A stretch of 64,000 nt of DNA from Streptomyces venezuelae (GTDB taxonomy: Bacteria; Actinomycetota; Actinomycetes; Streptomycetales; Streptomycetaceae), in contig NZ_CP029190.1 of NCBI RefSeq assembly GCF_008642295.1, forward strand, positions 3,827,501 through 3,891,500, given 5' to 3'. The notes beneath the pieces are model-generated. The model was not told the DNA's origin. It did no database searches and was given only the letters and a program-made list of their open reading frames with translations. The position numbers and the translations under genes were made by a program. This document shows, piece after piece, positions 1-7,836 of the stretch (position 1 is the first letter of the stretch; the number at the start of each line of letters is the position of its first letter).

Positions 1-402
1 GCGGAGGTGTTCCGGGAGCCGTACGCGCAGCGCGTGGCGGGGCTGTTCGACGGCAGCCGTTCCGAGGAGGAGATCGTCGCCGCGCTGCCGGGCACCCTCG
101 ACGAACTCCTCACCCCCGCCTGGGCCGAGCTGGTCCGCCGCCCGGAGGGCGCGCTGCTGTCGGTGCTGCGCGCCAACTCCGGTGTCTGCGACTGGCGGCC
201 CGGTGTCCCGGTCCGCCTGTACGCGGCGGCCGGCGACCGGGACGTGCCGATCGGCCATGCCCGGGCCTGTGCCGCGGAGCTGGCCGGGAACGGGGTGCGG
301 GCCCGGCTGGTGGACCAGGGGCCGGCCGCGGACCACAACGGCACCGCGATCCGGTCGCTGGGCGAGGTGGCCCGCTGGTTCGACGCCCTGTCCCGGCCCT
401 GA
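1..402 (+). CDS. C-terminal part of an alpha/beta hydrolase (5'-truncated by the window)
   Basis: The frame is open from the first base, so the gene begins upstream of the window; the GTG at 7 is probably internal. About 133 residues remain. The stretch VRLYAAAGDRDVPIGHAR followed about 30 residues later by DHNGTA looks like the acid and histidine ends of an alpha/beta-hydrolase triad, as in secretory lipase or prolyl-oligopeptidase-like enzymes; the nucleophile would lie outside the window. It converges on the M18 aminopeptidase with a 26-bp gap. The substrate cannot be inferred. Confidence 0.65.
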   Translation, partial: AEVFREPYAQRVAGLFDGSRSEEEIVAALPGTLDELLTPAWAELVRRPEGALLSVLRANSGVCDWRPGVPVRLYAAAGDRDVPIGHARACAAELAGNGVRARLVDQGPAADHNGTAIRSLGEVARWFDALSRP

Positions 403-428
403 TCTTCCGGATACCTCCAGGGGGCGTC

Positions 429-1721
429 CTAGCCCTCCAGGAAGGCCACCAGCGCGTTCGCGAGCAGGTACGGGTCCTCCGCGCCGCACAGTTCGCGGGC
501 GCTGTGCATCGACAGGATCGCCACGCCGATGTCGACGGTCTGGATGCCGTGGCGGGCTGCCGTGATCGGGCCGATGGTGGTGCCGCAGGGCATCGAGTTG
601 TTGGACACGAAGCTCTGCCAGGGCACCCCGGCCCGCTCGCAGGCGGCGGCGAACACCGCGCGCCCGCTGCCGTCGGTGGCGTACCGCTGGTTGACGTTGA
701 CCTTGAGGATCGGGCCGCCGTTGGCGCGCGGGTGGTGCGTCGGGTCGTGCCGTTCGCCGTAGTTGGGGTGGACGGCGTGGCCGGTGTCGGAGGAGAGGCA
801 GACCGTGCCGGCGAAGGCCCGGGCGCGGTCCTCGTAGGAGCCGCCGCGGGCGAAGACGGATCGTTCCAGCACATTGCCCAGGAGCGGGCCGTCGGCGCCG
901 GTGTCGGACTGGGAGCCGTTCTCCTCGTGGTCGAAGGCCGCGAGGACGGGGATGTACGGGAGCTTCCCGGCGGTGGACACGGCGGCCAGCGCGGCCACGC
1001 CCGCGTGCACGGACAGCAGGTTGTCCATCCGCGGGCCGGCCAGCAGTTCGCGGTCGCGGCCGAGATAGGCGGGCGGTTCGATGGAGTGGACCATCAGGTC
1101 CCAGCCGGCCACCGAGCCCTGGGGCAGGCCCTCTTCCTCCTCCAGGAAGGCGATCAGGTCGCCCTCCCGGACCTCGCCGAGGCCCCAGATCGGCTGCATG
1201 TGCCGCTGCTTGTCCAGCTTCAGGCCGTCGCTGTTGACCGACCGGTCGAGGTGGACGGCGAGTTGGGGGACGCGGAGCAGTGCGCGGTCCACATTGACCA
1301 GGCGGTCGCTTCCGTCGCGCAGGGTCAGCCGGCCTGCCAGGCCGAGGTCCCGGTCCAGCCAGGTGTTGAGCAGGGTGCCGCCGTAGATCTCCACGGCGAT
1401 CTGCCGCCAGCCCTGGGAGCCGGTGTCCGGCTGCGGCTTGACCCGCAGGTTCGGGGAGTCGGTGTGCGCGCCGATGATCCGGAACGGGGTGTGTGCAGCG
1501 GCGTCCTCGGGCACGTACCAGGCGATGATCGCGCCGCCGCGGAGCACGAACTTGCCGCCCGCAGTCGAGTCCCAGGCGTCCGTTTCCGCGACCTGCCTGA
1601 AGCCCGCCTTCTCCAGCCGCTCGGCCGAGTTGGCCACGGCGTGGTACGGCGAGGGGCTCGCCGCCAGGAAGGTCATCAGATCGTCGGTGTGGCCGCGGTC
1701 GAAGCGGGCGGGAGAGCTCAT
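429..1721 (-). CDS. apeB: M18 family aminopeptidase
   Basis: This is a 430-aa zinc exopeptidase that removes N-terminal, preferentially acidic, residues from cytoplasmic peptides. The metal-site signatures of M18/M42 enzymes are visible in order: GAHTDSPNLRVKP, FDHEENGSQSDTGA, SSDTGHAVHPNY and a late GPITAARHGIQTVDIG. I chose the ATG at 1721 because an AAGGTG box sits just upstream and the protein then starts MSSPARFDRGHTDDLM, as M18 proteins usually do. An ATG 11 codons upstream is the alternative. Family length is normal (about 430). It appears monocistronic. Confidence 0.93.
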   Translation of the reverse strand: MSSPARFDRGHTDDLMTFLAASPSPYHAVANSAERLEKAGFRQVAETDAWDSTAGGKFVLRGGAIIAWYVPEDAAAHTPFRIIGAHTDSPNLRVKPQPDTGSQGWRQIAVEIYGGTLLNTWLDRDLGLAGRLTLRDGSDRLVNVDRALLRVPQLAVHLDRSVNSDGLKLDKQRHMQPIWGLGEVREGDLIAFLEEEEGLPQGSVAGWDLMVHSIEPPAYLGRDRELLAGPRMDNLLSVHAGVAALAAVSTAGKLPYIPVLAAFDHEENGSQSDTGADGPLLGNVLERSVFARGGSYEDRARAFAGTVCLSSDTGHAVHPNYGERHDPTHHPRANGGPILKVNVNQRYATDGSGRAVFAAACERAGVPWQSFVSNNSMPCGTTIGPITAARHGIQTVDIGVAILSMHSARELCGAEDPYLLANALVAFLEG

Positions 1722-1821
1722 GTGGTTCACCTTAACGACGGTCGTGTTCGTCATGGCCGGACTGCGGCGGATGGCCGAAGAGTGCGGTTGCGCGTGGTGG
1801 TGAACGCGGTCCCGGGTTCGG

Positions 1822-2550
1822 TCAGCCCGGCGGGCGCTCGAAACGGCGTTGCAGCCGGCGCCGCTCTCCCCGGCGGATGCGCGGGAGCATCTCCGGGGTC
1901 TGCGGCGGGCGCTGTGCGCGTCTTCTGCGTCCGGCGCAGAAGATACAGGCTTCCCCGGGCGGAGCATCGGGGTCCACCGGCGCGCCGGGATGTTCGGCGC
2001 AGCCGGAGGCGCCCCGCGGGCGGGAGAGTTCGCGGGCCACGATGAACGCGCGGTGCAGATCGTCGGCGATCTGCACGAACTCCGCGTCGGGGGAGGAGAA
2101 GCCGAGATCGAACCGGCGGTCCTCGATGGCGCGGAGGTAGGTCCGGAGCAGGTGCAGGGTGTACGGCGGCGGGGGCACCGGGTAGCCGAGGCGGCGCTGT
2201 TCCACGGCCGGGGCGGCGGTGCGTCCGCCCTGGGTGCGCTGTCCGAGCCGGCGCCGGTCGTTGCAGAGCAGGCAGCGGCCCCAGCCCTCGGGGGCCTCGG
2301 GGTCGATGGCGCCGTTGGGATGGTCGGGGCAGCCGGTGTAGCTCTTGGCCGGGGCGAGCCCGGCGGCGGTCTGGAAGGCGGCGTAGAGCGCGTCGGCGAC
2401 GCCTTCGTATTCGCCGGGGTGTGCGCCCTCGTACAGGTCCTTGACCTGGTCGCCGAGGGCGCCCAGGTTCGACTGGAGCTCCTTGAGGGCGTACGGGCGC
2501 CCGGCCGGGACGGAGTATCCCCGGCCGTGCTGCTGCTCCTGTGGACTCAT
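1822..2550 (-). CDS. Conserved protein with two H/C-x2-C metal-site-like repeats
   Basis: The protein has 242 residues and no enzyme family I recognise. Two related modules each carry a Cys-x2-His ... Cys-x2-Cys pattern: GCPDHPNG ... RCLLCNDRRR in the first half and GCAEHPGA ... ACIFCAGRRR near the C-terminus, each after an alpha-helical stretch (DALYAAFQTAAGL and DDLHRAFIVARELS). This suggests an internal duplication with two structural zinc sites. The ATG at 2550 is preferred over a TTG ten codons upstream. It lies between the aminopeptidase and the acyl-CoA dehydrogenase terminator and is probably transcribed alone. Confidence 0.72.
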   Translation of the reverse strand: MSPQEQQHGRGYSVPAGRPYALKELQSNLGALGDQVKDLYEGAHPGEYEGVADALYAAFQTAAGLAPAKSYTGCPDHPNGAIDPEAPEGWGRCLLCNDRRRLGQRTQGGRTAAPAVEQRRLGYPVPPPPYTLHLLRTYLRAIEDRRFDLGFSSPDAEFVQIADDLHRAFIVARELSRPRGASGCAEHPGAPVDPDAPPGEACIFCAGRRRRAQRPPQTPEMLPRIRRGERRRLQRRFERPPG

Positions 2551-2602
2551 ACCTACGAGCGTCCCATGGATGTCCGACAACGGTGACCGGCGGCCGTCAC
2601 GG

Positions 2603-2640
2603 CTGTGGCCGGACCCCCGGTAGGGGAGGTCCGGCCACAG
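2603..2640. terminator. Bidirectional-type hairpin after the acyl-CoA dehydrogenase
   Basis: CTGTGGCCGGACC (2603-2615) and GGTCCGGCCACAG (2628-2640) form a perfect 13-bp stem with a 12-nt loop. It sits 56 bp past the stop of the minus-strand acyl-CoA dehydrogenase and upstream of the start at 2550, so it should end dehydrogenase transcripts and insulate the next gene. Confidence 0.8.
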
Positions 2641-2695
2641 CTTCGTACGTACACCGCGTACGGATGGGGTCCGCCTGGGGCCCTGGGGCTGTCCC

Positions 2696-4522
2696 TTAGA
2701 AGGCGGCCTCGTCGAGGTCCATCAGCGAGTTGTCGACGGCCTCGGCGAGCTGGCGGGCGACCGCGACGCCCGGCAGGATCTGGGAGGCGAAGAACTTCGC
2801 CGCCGCGATCTTGCCCTGGTAGAACGGCACGTCCTTGGCGGAGGCGCCGGCCAGCTTCCCGGCGGCCACGGCGGCGCCCTTGAGCAGCAGGTAGCCGACC
2901 ACGACGTCGCCGGAGGCCATCAGCAGGCGGGTGGTGTTCTGGCCCACCTTGTAGATGTTCTTGACGTCCTCGCCGGTGGCGGTGAGGTCGGTGATCATCT
3001 TGCCGACGATGCCCTCGAGGTCGACGGCGGCCTTGGCCAGCGCGTCGCGGGCGTCGGCCAGCTCCTCGCCGCCCTCGCCCTCGGCCAGGAACTTCTTGAT
3101 CGTCTCGGAGAGGACGTTCAGGGAGGCGCCCTGGTCGCGGACGATCTTCCGGAAGAAGAAGTCCTGGCCCTGGATGGCCGTGGTGCCCTCGTAGAGGGTG
3201 TCGATCTTGGCGTCCCGGATGTACTGCTCGATCGGGTATTCCTGCAGGTAGCCGGAGCCGCCGAAGGTCTGCAGGGACTGCGCCAGCTGCTCGTACGAGC
3301 GCTCCGAGCCGTAGCCCTTCACGATCGGCAGCAGCAGGTCGTTGAGGCCGACCTGAGCCGAGGCGTCCTCGCCGGCGGCCTGCTTCAGGGCGATCTCGTC
3401 CTGGACGGCGGCGGTGTAGAGGACGAGGGCGCGCATGCCCTCGGCGTACGCCTTCTGCGTCATCAGCGAGCGGCGGACGTCGGGGTGGTGCGTGATGGTG
3501 ACCTTGGGCGCGGTCTTGTCCATGAAGTTCGCCAGGTCCGGACCCTGCACGCGCTCCTTGGCGTACTCCAGGGCGTTCAGGTAGCCGGTGGAGAGCGTGG
3601 CGATGGCCTTCGTGCCGACCATCATGCGGGCGAACTCGATGATCATGAACATCTGGCGGATGCCGTCGTGCTTGTCGCCGATCAGCCAGCCCTTGGCGGG
3701 GTGCTGGTCGCCGAAGGTCATCTCGCAGGTGTTGGAGGCCTTGAGGCCCATCTTGTGCTCGACGTTGGTGGCGTAGACGCCGTTGCGCTCACCCAGCTCG
3801 CCGGTCTCCCAGTCGAAGTGGAACTTCGGGACCAGGAAGAGGGAGAGGCCCTTGGTGCCGGGGCCGTGGCCCTCGGGGCGGGCGAGGACGTAGTGGAGGA
3901 TGTTCTCCTCCATGTCGTGCTCACCGGAGGTGATGAAGCGCTTCACGCCCTCGATGTGCCAGGAGCCGTCGGCCTGCTGGATCGCCTTGGTGCGGCCGGC
4001 GCCGACGTCCGAGCCGGCGTCCGGCTCGGTGAGGACCATGGTGGAGCCCCAGCGCTTCTCGACGGCTATCTGCGCGACCTTCTTCTGCGCCTCGTTGCCC
4101 TCTTCGAAGAGGATGCCGGCGAACGCCGGGCCGGAGGAGTACATCCAGATGGCCGGGTTCGAGCCGAGCAGGAGCTCCGCGTAGGCCCAGATCAGGGAAC
4201 GCGGGGAGGTGGTGCCGCCGATCTCCTCGGGCAGGCCCAGACGCCAGTACTCGGACTCCATGAAGGCTTCGTAGCTCTTCTTGAAGGAGGCCGGGACGGG
4301 GGCGGTGTTGGTCGCCGGGTCGAAGACGGGCGGGTTGCGGTCGGCGTCCTCGAAGGAGGCGGCCAGCTCGTTCTCGGCGAGGCGGGCGATCTCGGACAGG
4401 ACGCTCTTCGCGGTCTCGGTGTCCATCTCCTCGAACGGGCCGGTGCCGTACAGCTTGTCGCGGCCGAGCACCTCGAAGAGGTTGAACTCGATGTCGCGGA
4501 GATTCGACTTGTAGTGCCCCAT
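2696..4522 (-). CDS. Acyl-CoA dehydrogenase, FadE5-like long form
   Basis: This 608-aa flavoenzyme would catalyse the first step of fatty acid beta-oxidation, acyl-CoA to trans-2-enoyl-CoA. The FAD/substrate segment [19 protein letters not shown], the dimer segment [23 protein letters not shown] and the catalytic-base motif [10 protein letters not shown] are all present. The length, well above the about 380 aa of short ACADs, reflects an added C-terminal helical domain as in very-long-chain and FadE5-type enzymes. The start [20 protein letters not shown] is typical of the family. Upstream lie two copies of a TACC-N4-GGTAA element, suggesting a TetR-type fatty-acid repressor. A pirin gene lies about 1.2 kb away. 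Confidence 0.95.
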   Translation of the reverse strand: MGHYKSNLRDIEFNLFEVLGRDKLYGTGPFEEMDTETAKSVLSEIARLAENELAASFEDADRNPPVFDPATNTAPVPASFKKSYEAFMESEYWRLGLPEEIGGTTSPRSLIWAYAELLLGSNPAIWMYSSGPAFAGILFEEGNEAQKKVAQIAVEKRWGSTMVLTEPDAGSDVGAGRTKAIQQADGSWHIEGVKRFITSGEHDMEENILHYVLARPEGHGPGTKGLSLFLVPKFHFDWETGELGERNGVYATNVEHKMGLKASNTCEMTFGDQHPAKGWLIGDKHDGIRQMFMIIEFARMMVGTKAIATLSTGYLNALEYAKERVQGPDLANFMDKTAPKVTITHHPDVRRSLMTQKAYAEGMRALVLYTAAVQDEIALKQAAGEDASAQVGLNDLLLPIVKGYGSERSYEQLAQSLQTFGGSGYLQEYPIEQYIRDAKIDTLYEGTTAIQGQDFFFRKIVRDQGASLNVLSETIKKFLAEGEGGEELADARDALAKAAVDLEGIVGKMITDLTATGEDVKNIYKVGQNTTRLLMASGDVVVGYLLLKGAAVAAGKLAGASAKDVPFYQGKIAAAKFFASQILPGVAVARQLAEAVDNSLMDLDEAAF

Positions 4523-4567
4523 GGCGACGGCTCCGTTAAGCGCTCGGGAGACAGGTTCCAACGTACG

Positions 4568-4604
4568 TACCAATCGGTAACGTAATAGTGCTACCCGCCG
4601 GTAA
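4568..4604. promoter_or_regulatory. Two TACC-N4-GGTAA elements upstream of the acyl-CoA dehydrogenase
   Basis: TACCAATCGGTAA (4568-4580) and TACCCGCCGGTAA (4592-4604) are two inverted-repeat elements with identical arms and 4-bp centres, 24 bp apart start to start. They lie 46-82 bp upstream of the dehydrogenase ATG and 66 bp upstream of the divergent SseB-family gene. The layout fits cooperative binding of a dimeric repressor, but no cognate regulator is adjacent. Confidence 0.55.
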
Positions 4605-4669
4605 TAAGAATCAACCCCTGGTTGTGGACTGTGACCAGCGTCGCGCGGTGGGCTCGGTAGTCTTGGCCC

Positions 4670-5119
4670 ATGTACGGCTACGACCAGCAGCAGCAGTACG
4701 CCGCCCCGCAGCAGCAGATGCCCGGTGGCTACGCCGAGCAGCCGCTCTACCCCGAGCCCTCTCCGCCGTCGCTGGCCGATGCGGTGCGGGCCTTCACCAC
4801 AGGCTCGCTGTCGGCCGAGGATTTCCAGCAGATTTTCGCCACATCGCGGGTCTACTGCCCGCGCGGTGACACCCCGGGCTTCCTGGCGCTGCACAACACG
4901 CAGCAGCCGGTGATCCCGATGTTCACCACGCTCAAGGAGCTGCGCCGGTACGCCGGCAAGGAGTCCAAGTACTTCGTGATCACCGGCGCGGAGGTCATCG
5001 ACCTGCTGCCGACGGGGTATGGCTTCGTCCTCGACATGGAGGGCGACCACCGGATGGTCTTCGACGCGAAGGCGGTCGAGCAGATGGTCGACTTCGCGAT
5101 GCGCCGTATGTACGGCTAG
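4670..5119 (+). CDS. SseB-family conserved protein
   Basis: The 149-aa protein starts with a Gln-rich, low-complexity tail ([21 protein letters not shown]) followed by a globular SseB-like domain from about residue 35, including [21 protein letters not shown] and [25 protein letters not shown]. SseB-like domains are of unclear function in actinomycetes; no enzymatic residues stand out. It is transcribed divergently from the acyl-CoA dehydrogenase across the double operator-like region. Its stop overlaps the stop of the convergent membrane gene by 3 bp. Confidence 0.8.
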   Translation: MYGYDQQQQYAAPQQQMPGGYAEQPLYPEPSPPSLADAVRAFTTGSLSAEDFQQIFATSRVYCPRGDTPGFLALHNTQQPVIPMFTTLKELRRYAGKESKYFVITGAEVIDLLPTGYGFVLDMEGDHRMVFDAKAVEQMVDFAMRRMYG

Positions 5120-5610
5120 CGCGCCCTGCGGCCGGCCGGCGGCCTGGCTGCGACTGCGCCTGCGACTGCGGGGGTGGTGCTGCGGTGCGTCCACGCGCCG
5201 TACCCGCACCAGACCGCAGCCGCGAGGACGACCGCGACGGCCCCGGCCGCGAGGACGGGGGGCTCCGGGCGGAAGCCGAGGGCCAGCCGGGTGCCCACCA
5301 TGACCAGGACGAAGCCGACCCGGCCGGGGGCGTAGAGGATGATCCGGGCGGCGGTCGCCCGCAGCAGCGTGGTGGCCGCCAGGCCGATGGCTCCGCACAC
5401 GGCGAGCAGAGGCCACACCGGGCCGGGCGCGGCGCTCGGGATGCCGTAGTCCTCCGGACCCAGCCGCCACCACGAGGCGACCCAGCCGGCGCCGACCGCG
5501 CAGACGGTGATGCCCAGGACCCAGAGCGCATGGCGCCACAGCGGGCCGGGGCGGAGCTCGCCCTCTTCCTCGTCGTCGGCGATGTCGTCGCTGTCGATGA
5601 TCTCCATCAT
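5116..5610 (-). CDS. Four-helix membrane protein, function unknown
   Basis: The 164-aa protein has an acidic N-terminal tail ([14 protein letters not shown]) followed by about four hydrophobic segments, among them [40 protein letters not shown] and [20 protein letters not shown], and a short Arg-rich end. No catalytic motif is visible. The start MMEIIDSDD at 5610 is chosen because upstream residues look like non-coding translation. It ends inside the tail of the SseB-family gene. Confidence 0.7.
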   Translation of the reverse strand: MMEIIDSDDIADDEEEGELRPGPLWRHALWVLGITVCAVGAGWVASWWRLGPEDYGIPSAAPGPVWPLLAVCGAIGLAATTLLRATAARIILYAPGRVGFVLVMVGTRLALGFRPEPPVLAAGAVAVVLAAAVWCGYGAWTHRSTTPAVAGAVAARPPAGRRAR

Positions 5611-5643
5611 GCCCGGTAGGACGCACGGCCACGGGCAAAGGTT

Positions 5644-5668
5644 GGCCCCGGGGAATTCCCCCGGGGCC
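5644..5668. other. Strong hairpin in a divergent intergenic region
   Basis: GGCCCCGGGG (5644-5653) and CCCCGGGGCC (5659-5668) form a perfect 10-bp stem with a 5-nt loop containing AATTC, followed on the plus strand by CTTCCTGTTCTG. It sits between two divergent starts (5610 and 5738), where no terminator is needed, so it may insulate the two promoters or act in one leader. Confidence 0.5.
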
Positions 5669-5697
5669 CTTCCTGTTCTGCGGGTGTGGCAGAAAGT

Positions 5698-5718
5698 TCG
5701 AGTTTCAACTAAACTCGA
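5698..5718. promoter_or_regulatory. Operator-like inverted repeat upstream of the pirin gene
   Basis: TCGAGTTT (5698-5705) and AAACTCGA (5711-5718) are perfect 8-bp arms around a 5-bp spacer CAACT. The repeat ends 4 bp before the AGAAGGAGG ribosome-binding site (5722-5730), so a bound repressor would block transcription. The size resembles MarR-type operators. No regulator gene is adjacent. Confidence 0.55.
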
Positions 5719-5737
5719 CGCAGAAGGAGGTCCGACC

Positions 5738-6742
5738 ATGCCTGCAGTGACTGTGGAGAACCCGCTGACGCTCCCGCGCGTCGCCGAGCCCCAGGCGGCC
5801 GTGCCGCGCAAGGTGCTCGCCGTGACGACCGCGCCGGGCGGGTTCGAGGGCGAGGGATTCCCGGTGCGCCGCGCGTTCGCCGGCATCAACTACCAGTACC
5901 TCGACCCGTTCATCATGATGGACCAGATGGGCGAGGTGGAGTACGCGCCGGGCGAGCCCAAGGGCACCCCGTGGCACCCGCACCGCGGCTTCGAGACCGT
6001 CACGTACCTGATCGACGGAACCTTCGTGCACCAGGACAGCAACGGCGGGGGCGGTGTCATCAACGGCGGGGACACCCAGTGGATGACCGCCGGCTCCGGC
6101 CTCCTGCACATCGAGGCCCCGCCGGAGTCCCTGGTCGTGTCCGGCGGGCTGTTCCACGGCCTCCAGCTGTGGGTGAACCTGCCGGCCTCCGACAAGATGA
6201 TGCCCCCGCGGTACCAGGACATCGGCGGCGGCCGGGTCCGGCTGCTCACCACGCCCGACGGCGGCGCGCTGCTCCGGGTGATCGCCGGTGAGCTGGACGG
6301 TCACCAGGGTCCGGGCATCACCCACACCCCGATCACGATGATCCACGCGACGGTCACCCCGGGTGCGCAGCTCACCCTGCCGTGGCGGGAGGACTTCAAC
6401 GGCCTCGCGTACGTCCTGGCCGGGCGCGGCTCGGTCGGCGCCGAACGGCGGCCGGTCCACACCGGCCAGACCGCGGTGTTCGGCGAGGGCGGCTCGATCA
6501 CCGTCCGGGCGGACGAGTCCCAGGACTCCCATGCTCCGGACCTGGAGGTCGTCCTGCTGGGCGGGCGCCCGATCCGGGAGCCCATGGCGCACTACGGCCC
6601 GTTCGTGATGAACAGCCACGCCGAACTCCAGCAGGCCTTCGAGGACTTCCAGGCGGGCCGGCTGGGCCGGATCCCGACCACCGAGCGCACCGGCCTCGGC
6701 CACCGCGGCACCGGCGCGGTGGACGAGGAAGAGGCGGGCTAG
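5738..6742 (+). CDS. Pirin family protein (bicupin)
   Basis: The 334-aa protein has the pirin N-terminal cupin signature: NYQYLDPFIMMDQMGEVEY, then WHPHRGFETVTYLIDG and GGDTQWMTAGSGLLHIE, which supply the His/His/His/Glu metal set, followed by a pirin C-terminal domain ending MAHYGPFVMNSHAELQQAFEDFQAGRLG. Pirins act as quercetinases or as redox-sensitive partners of metabolic enzymes. In Streptomyces ambofaciens a pirin has been reported to modulate an acyl-CoA dehydrogenase, so the dehydrogenase 1.2 kb away is a natural candidate partner here (inference). The start has a near-perfect Shine-Dalgarno sequence. It is controlled by the inverted repeat just upstream. Confidence 0.93.
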   Translation: MPAVTVENPLTLPRVAEPQAAVPRKVLAVTTAPGGFEGEGFPVRRAFAGINYQYLDPFIMMDQMGEVEYAPGEPKGTPWHPHRGFETVTYLIDGTFVHQDSNGGGGVINGGDTQWMTAGSGLLHIEAPPESLVVSGGLFHGLQLWVNLPASDKMMPPRYQDIGGGRVRLLTTPDGGALLRVIAGELDGHQGPGITHTPITMIHATVTPGAQLTLPWREDFNGLAYVLAGRGSVGAERRPVHTGQTAVFGEGGSITVRADESQDSHAPDLEVVLLGGRPIREPMAHYGPFVMNSHAELQQAFEDFQAGRLGRIPTTERTGLGHRGTGAVDEEEAG

Positions 6743-6744
6743 AT

Positions 6745-7827
6745 CTAAGAGGTTCTGGCGGGCTCGGGCTCCGGCCCGGGCCCGGGCGGGGTGTCCGTCG
6801 CGTACCGGGTTCGCAGCTCCGACACCACCCCGAAGGCCGCCGCCGTCAGCGGCACGGCCAGCAGCATGCCCAGGATCCCGGCCACGCCGGCGCCCGCCGT
6901 GATGGCGAGCATGACCACGGCCGGGTGCATCTGGACGGTCCGGCTCTGCACCACCGGCTGGAGCACATTGCCCTCTATCACCTGGACCGCGAGGATCAGC
7001 CCGAGCGTCCACAGGCCGATGAGCCAGCCCCGGTCGGCGAAGGCGACCAGCACCGCGATGGCACCGGAGAGGAAGGCGCCGAGGTAGGGGATGTAGGCGG
7101 TGACGAAGACCAGCGCGCCGAGTCCCACCGCTCCCGGCACCTTGAGCACCAGCAGGCCCATGGTGATCAGGATGGCGTCGATCAGCGCGATAAACGTGGT
7201 GCCGCGCATAAAGCCCTCGACGGCGTCGAACGCGCGCCGGCCCATCGCCTCGACCATGTCCCCGGAGTGGTGGGGGACCAGCGAGCGCAGGGTGACGGCG
7301 GCGCGGTGCGAGTCCCGCAGGAAGAAGAAGATCAGCAGCAGTGCGAGCACGGCGGTGGCGAGCATCTGCCCGACCACGCTGAGGCCGGTGATCACACCGG
7401 AGGCGGCGGTGCCGCCGAACTTCTCCAGCAGGCTCTTCGAGTTCTTGGCGAGGTCCTCCAGCGAGGTGCCGGCCGCACCGAAGTGCTGGGCCAGGTCCCG
7501 GCCCGCCTTGCGCAGGGAGTCGATGATCTGGTCGCCGGTCTCGATCAGCGCCAGCGCCACCAGGTACGTGGCCCCGCCGACCACCGCCACCACCGCGAGA
7601 CAGGTGAGCGCGGCGGCGAGGGAACGGTTCACCCGCCACCGGACCAGCCGCCGGTGCATCGGCCCGAGCAGGGCCGTCCCCAGCAGGGCCAGCAGCGCGG
7701 GGGTGACGGCGGTCTTGAAGGTGATGCACAGCCAGACCAGCACCGCTGTCACACCGGTGACGAGCAGGAAGACGGCGCACCAGGCGGCGAGCCGGCGGAC
7801 GGGCTCGGGAAGGAGAGAGCTGATCAC
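6745..7827 (-). CDS. AI-2E family transporter (TqsA/PerM type permease)
   Basis: The 360-aa polytopic membrane protein has paired N-terminal helices (LAAWCAVFLLVTGVTAVLVW and AVTPALLALLGTALLG), a long amphipathic middle (SLRKAGRDLAQHFG ... KNSKSLLEKFG), then a C-terminal helix bundle with the family pattern VTAYIPYLGAFLSGAIAVLVA and EGNVLQPVVQSRTVQMHP. Substrates of actinobacterial members are unknown; small signals, lipids or Na+ have been proposed for the family. The GTG start at 7827 lies only 9 bp after the stop of the SpoIIE-type phosphatase, so the two are probably co-transcribed. Confidence 0.9.
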   Translation of the reverse strand: MISSLLPEPVRRLAAWCAVFLLVTGVTAVLVWLCITFKTAVTPALLALLGTALLGPMHRRLVRWRVNRSLAAALTCLAVVAVVGGATYLVALALIETGDQIIDSLRKAGRDLAQHFGAAGTSLEDLAKNSKSLLEKFGGTAASGVITGLSVVGQMLATAVLALLLIFFFLRDSHRAAVTLRSLVPHHSGDMVEAMGRRAFDAVEGFMRGTTFIALIDAILITMGLLVLKVPGAVGLGALVFVTAYIPYLGAFLSGAIAVLVAFADRGWLIGLWTLGLILAVQVIEGNVLQPVVQSRTVQMHPAVVMLAITAGAGVAGILGMLLAVPLTAAAFGVVSELRTRYATDTPPGPGPEPEPARTS

Positions 7828-7836
7828 CGGCTCAGA

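Noticed and set aside
504..2045. Long plus-strand frame of 513 codons
   Set aside because: Antisense to the M18 aminopeptidase, with no recognisable motif and no ribosome-binding site.
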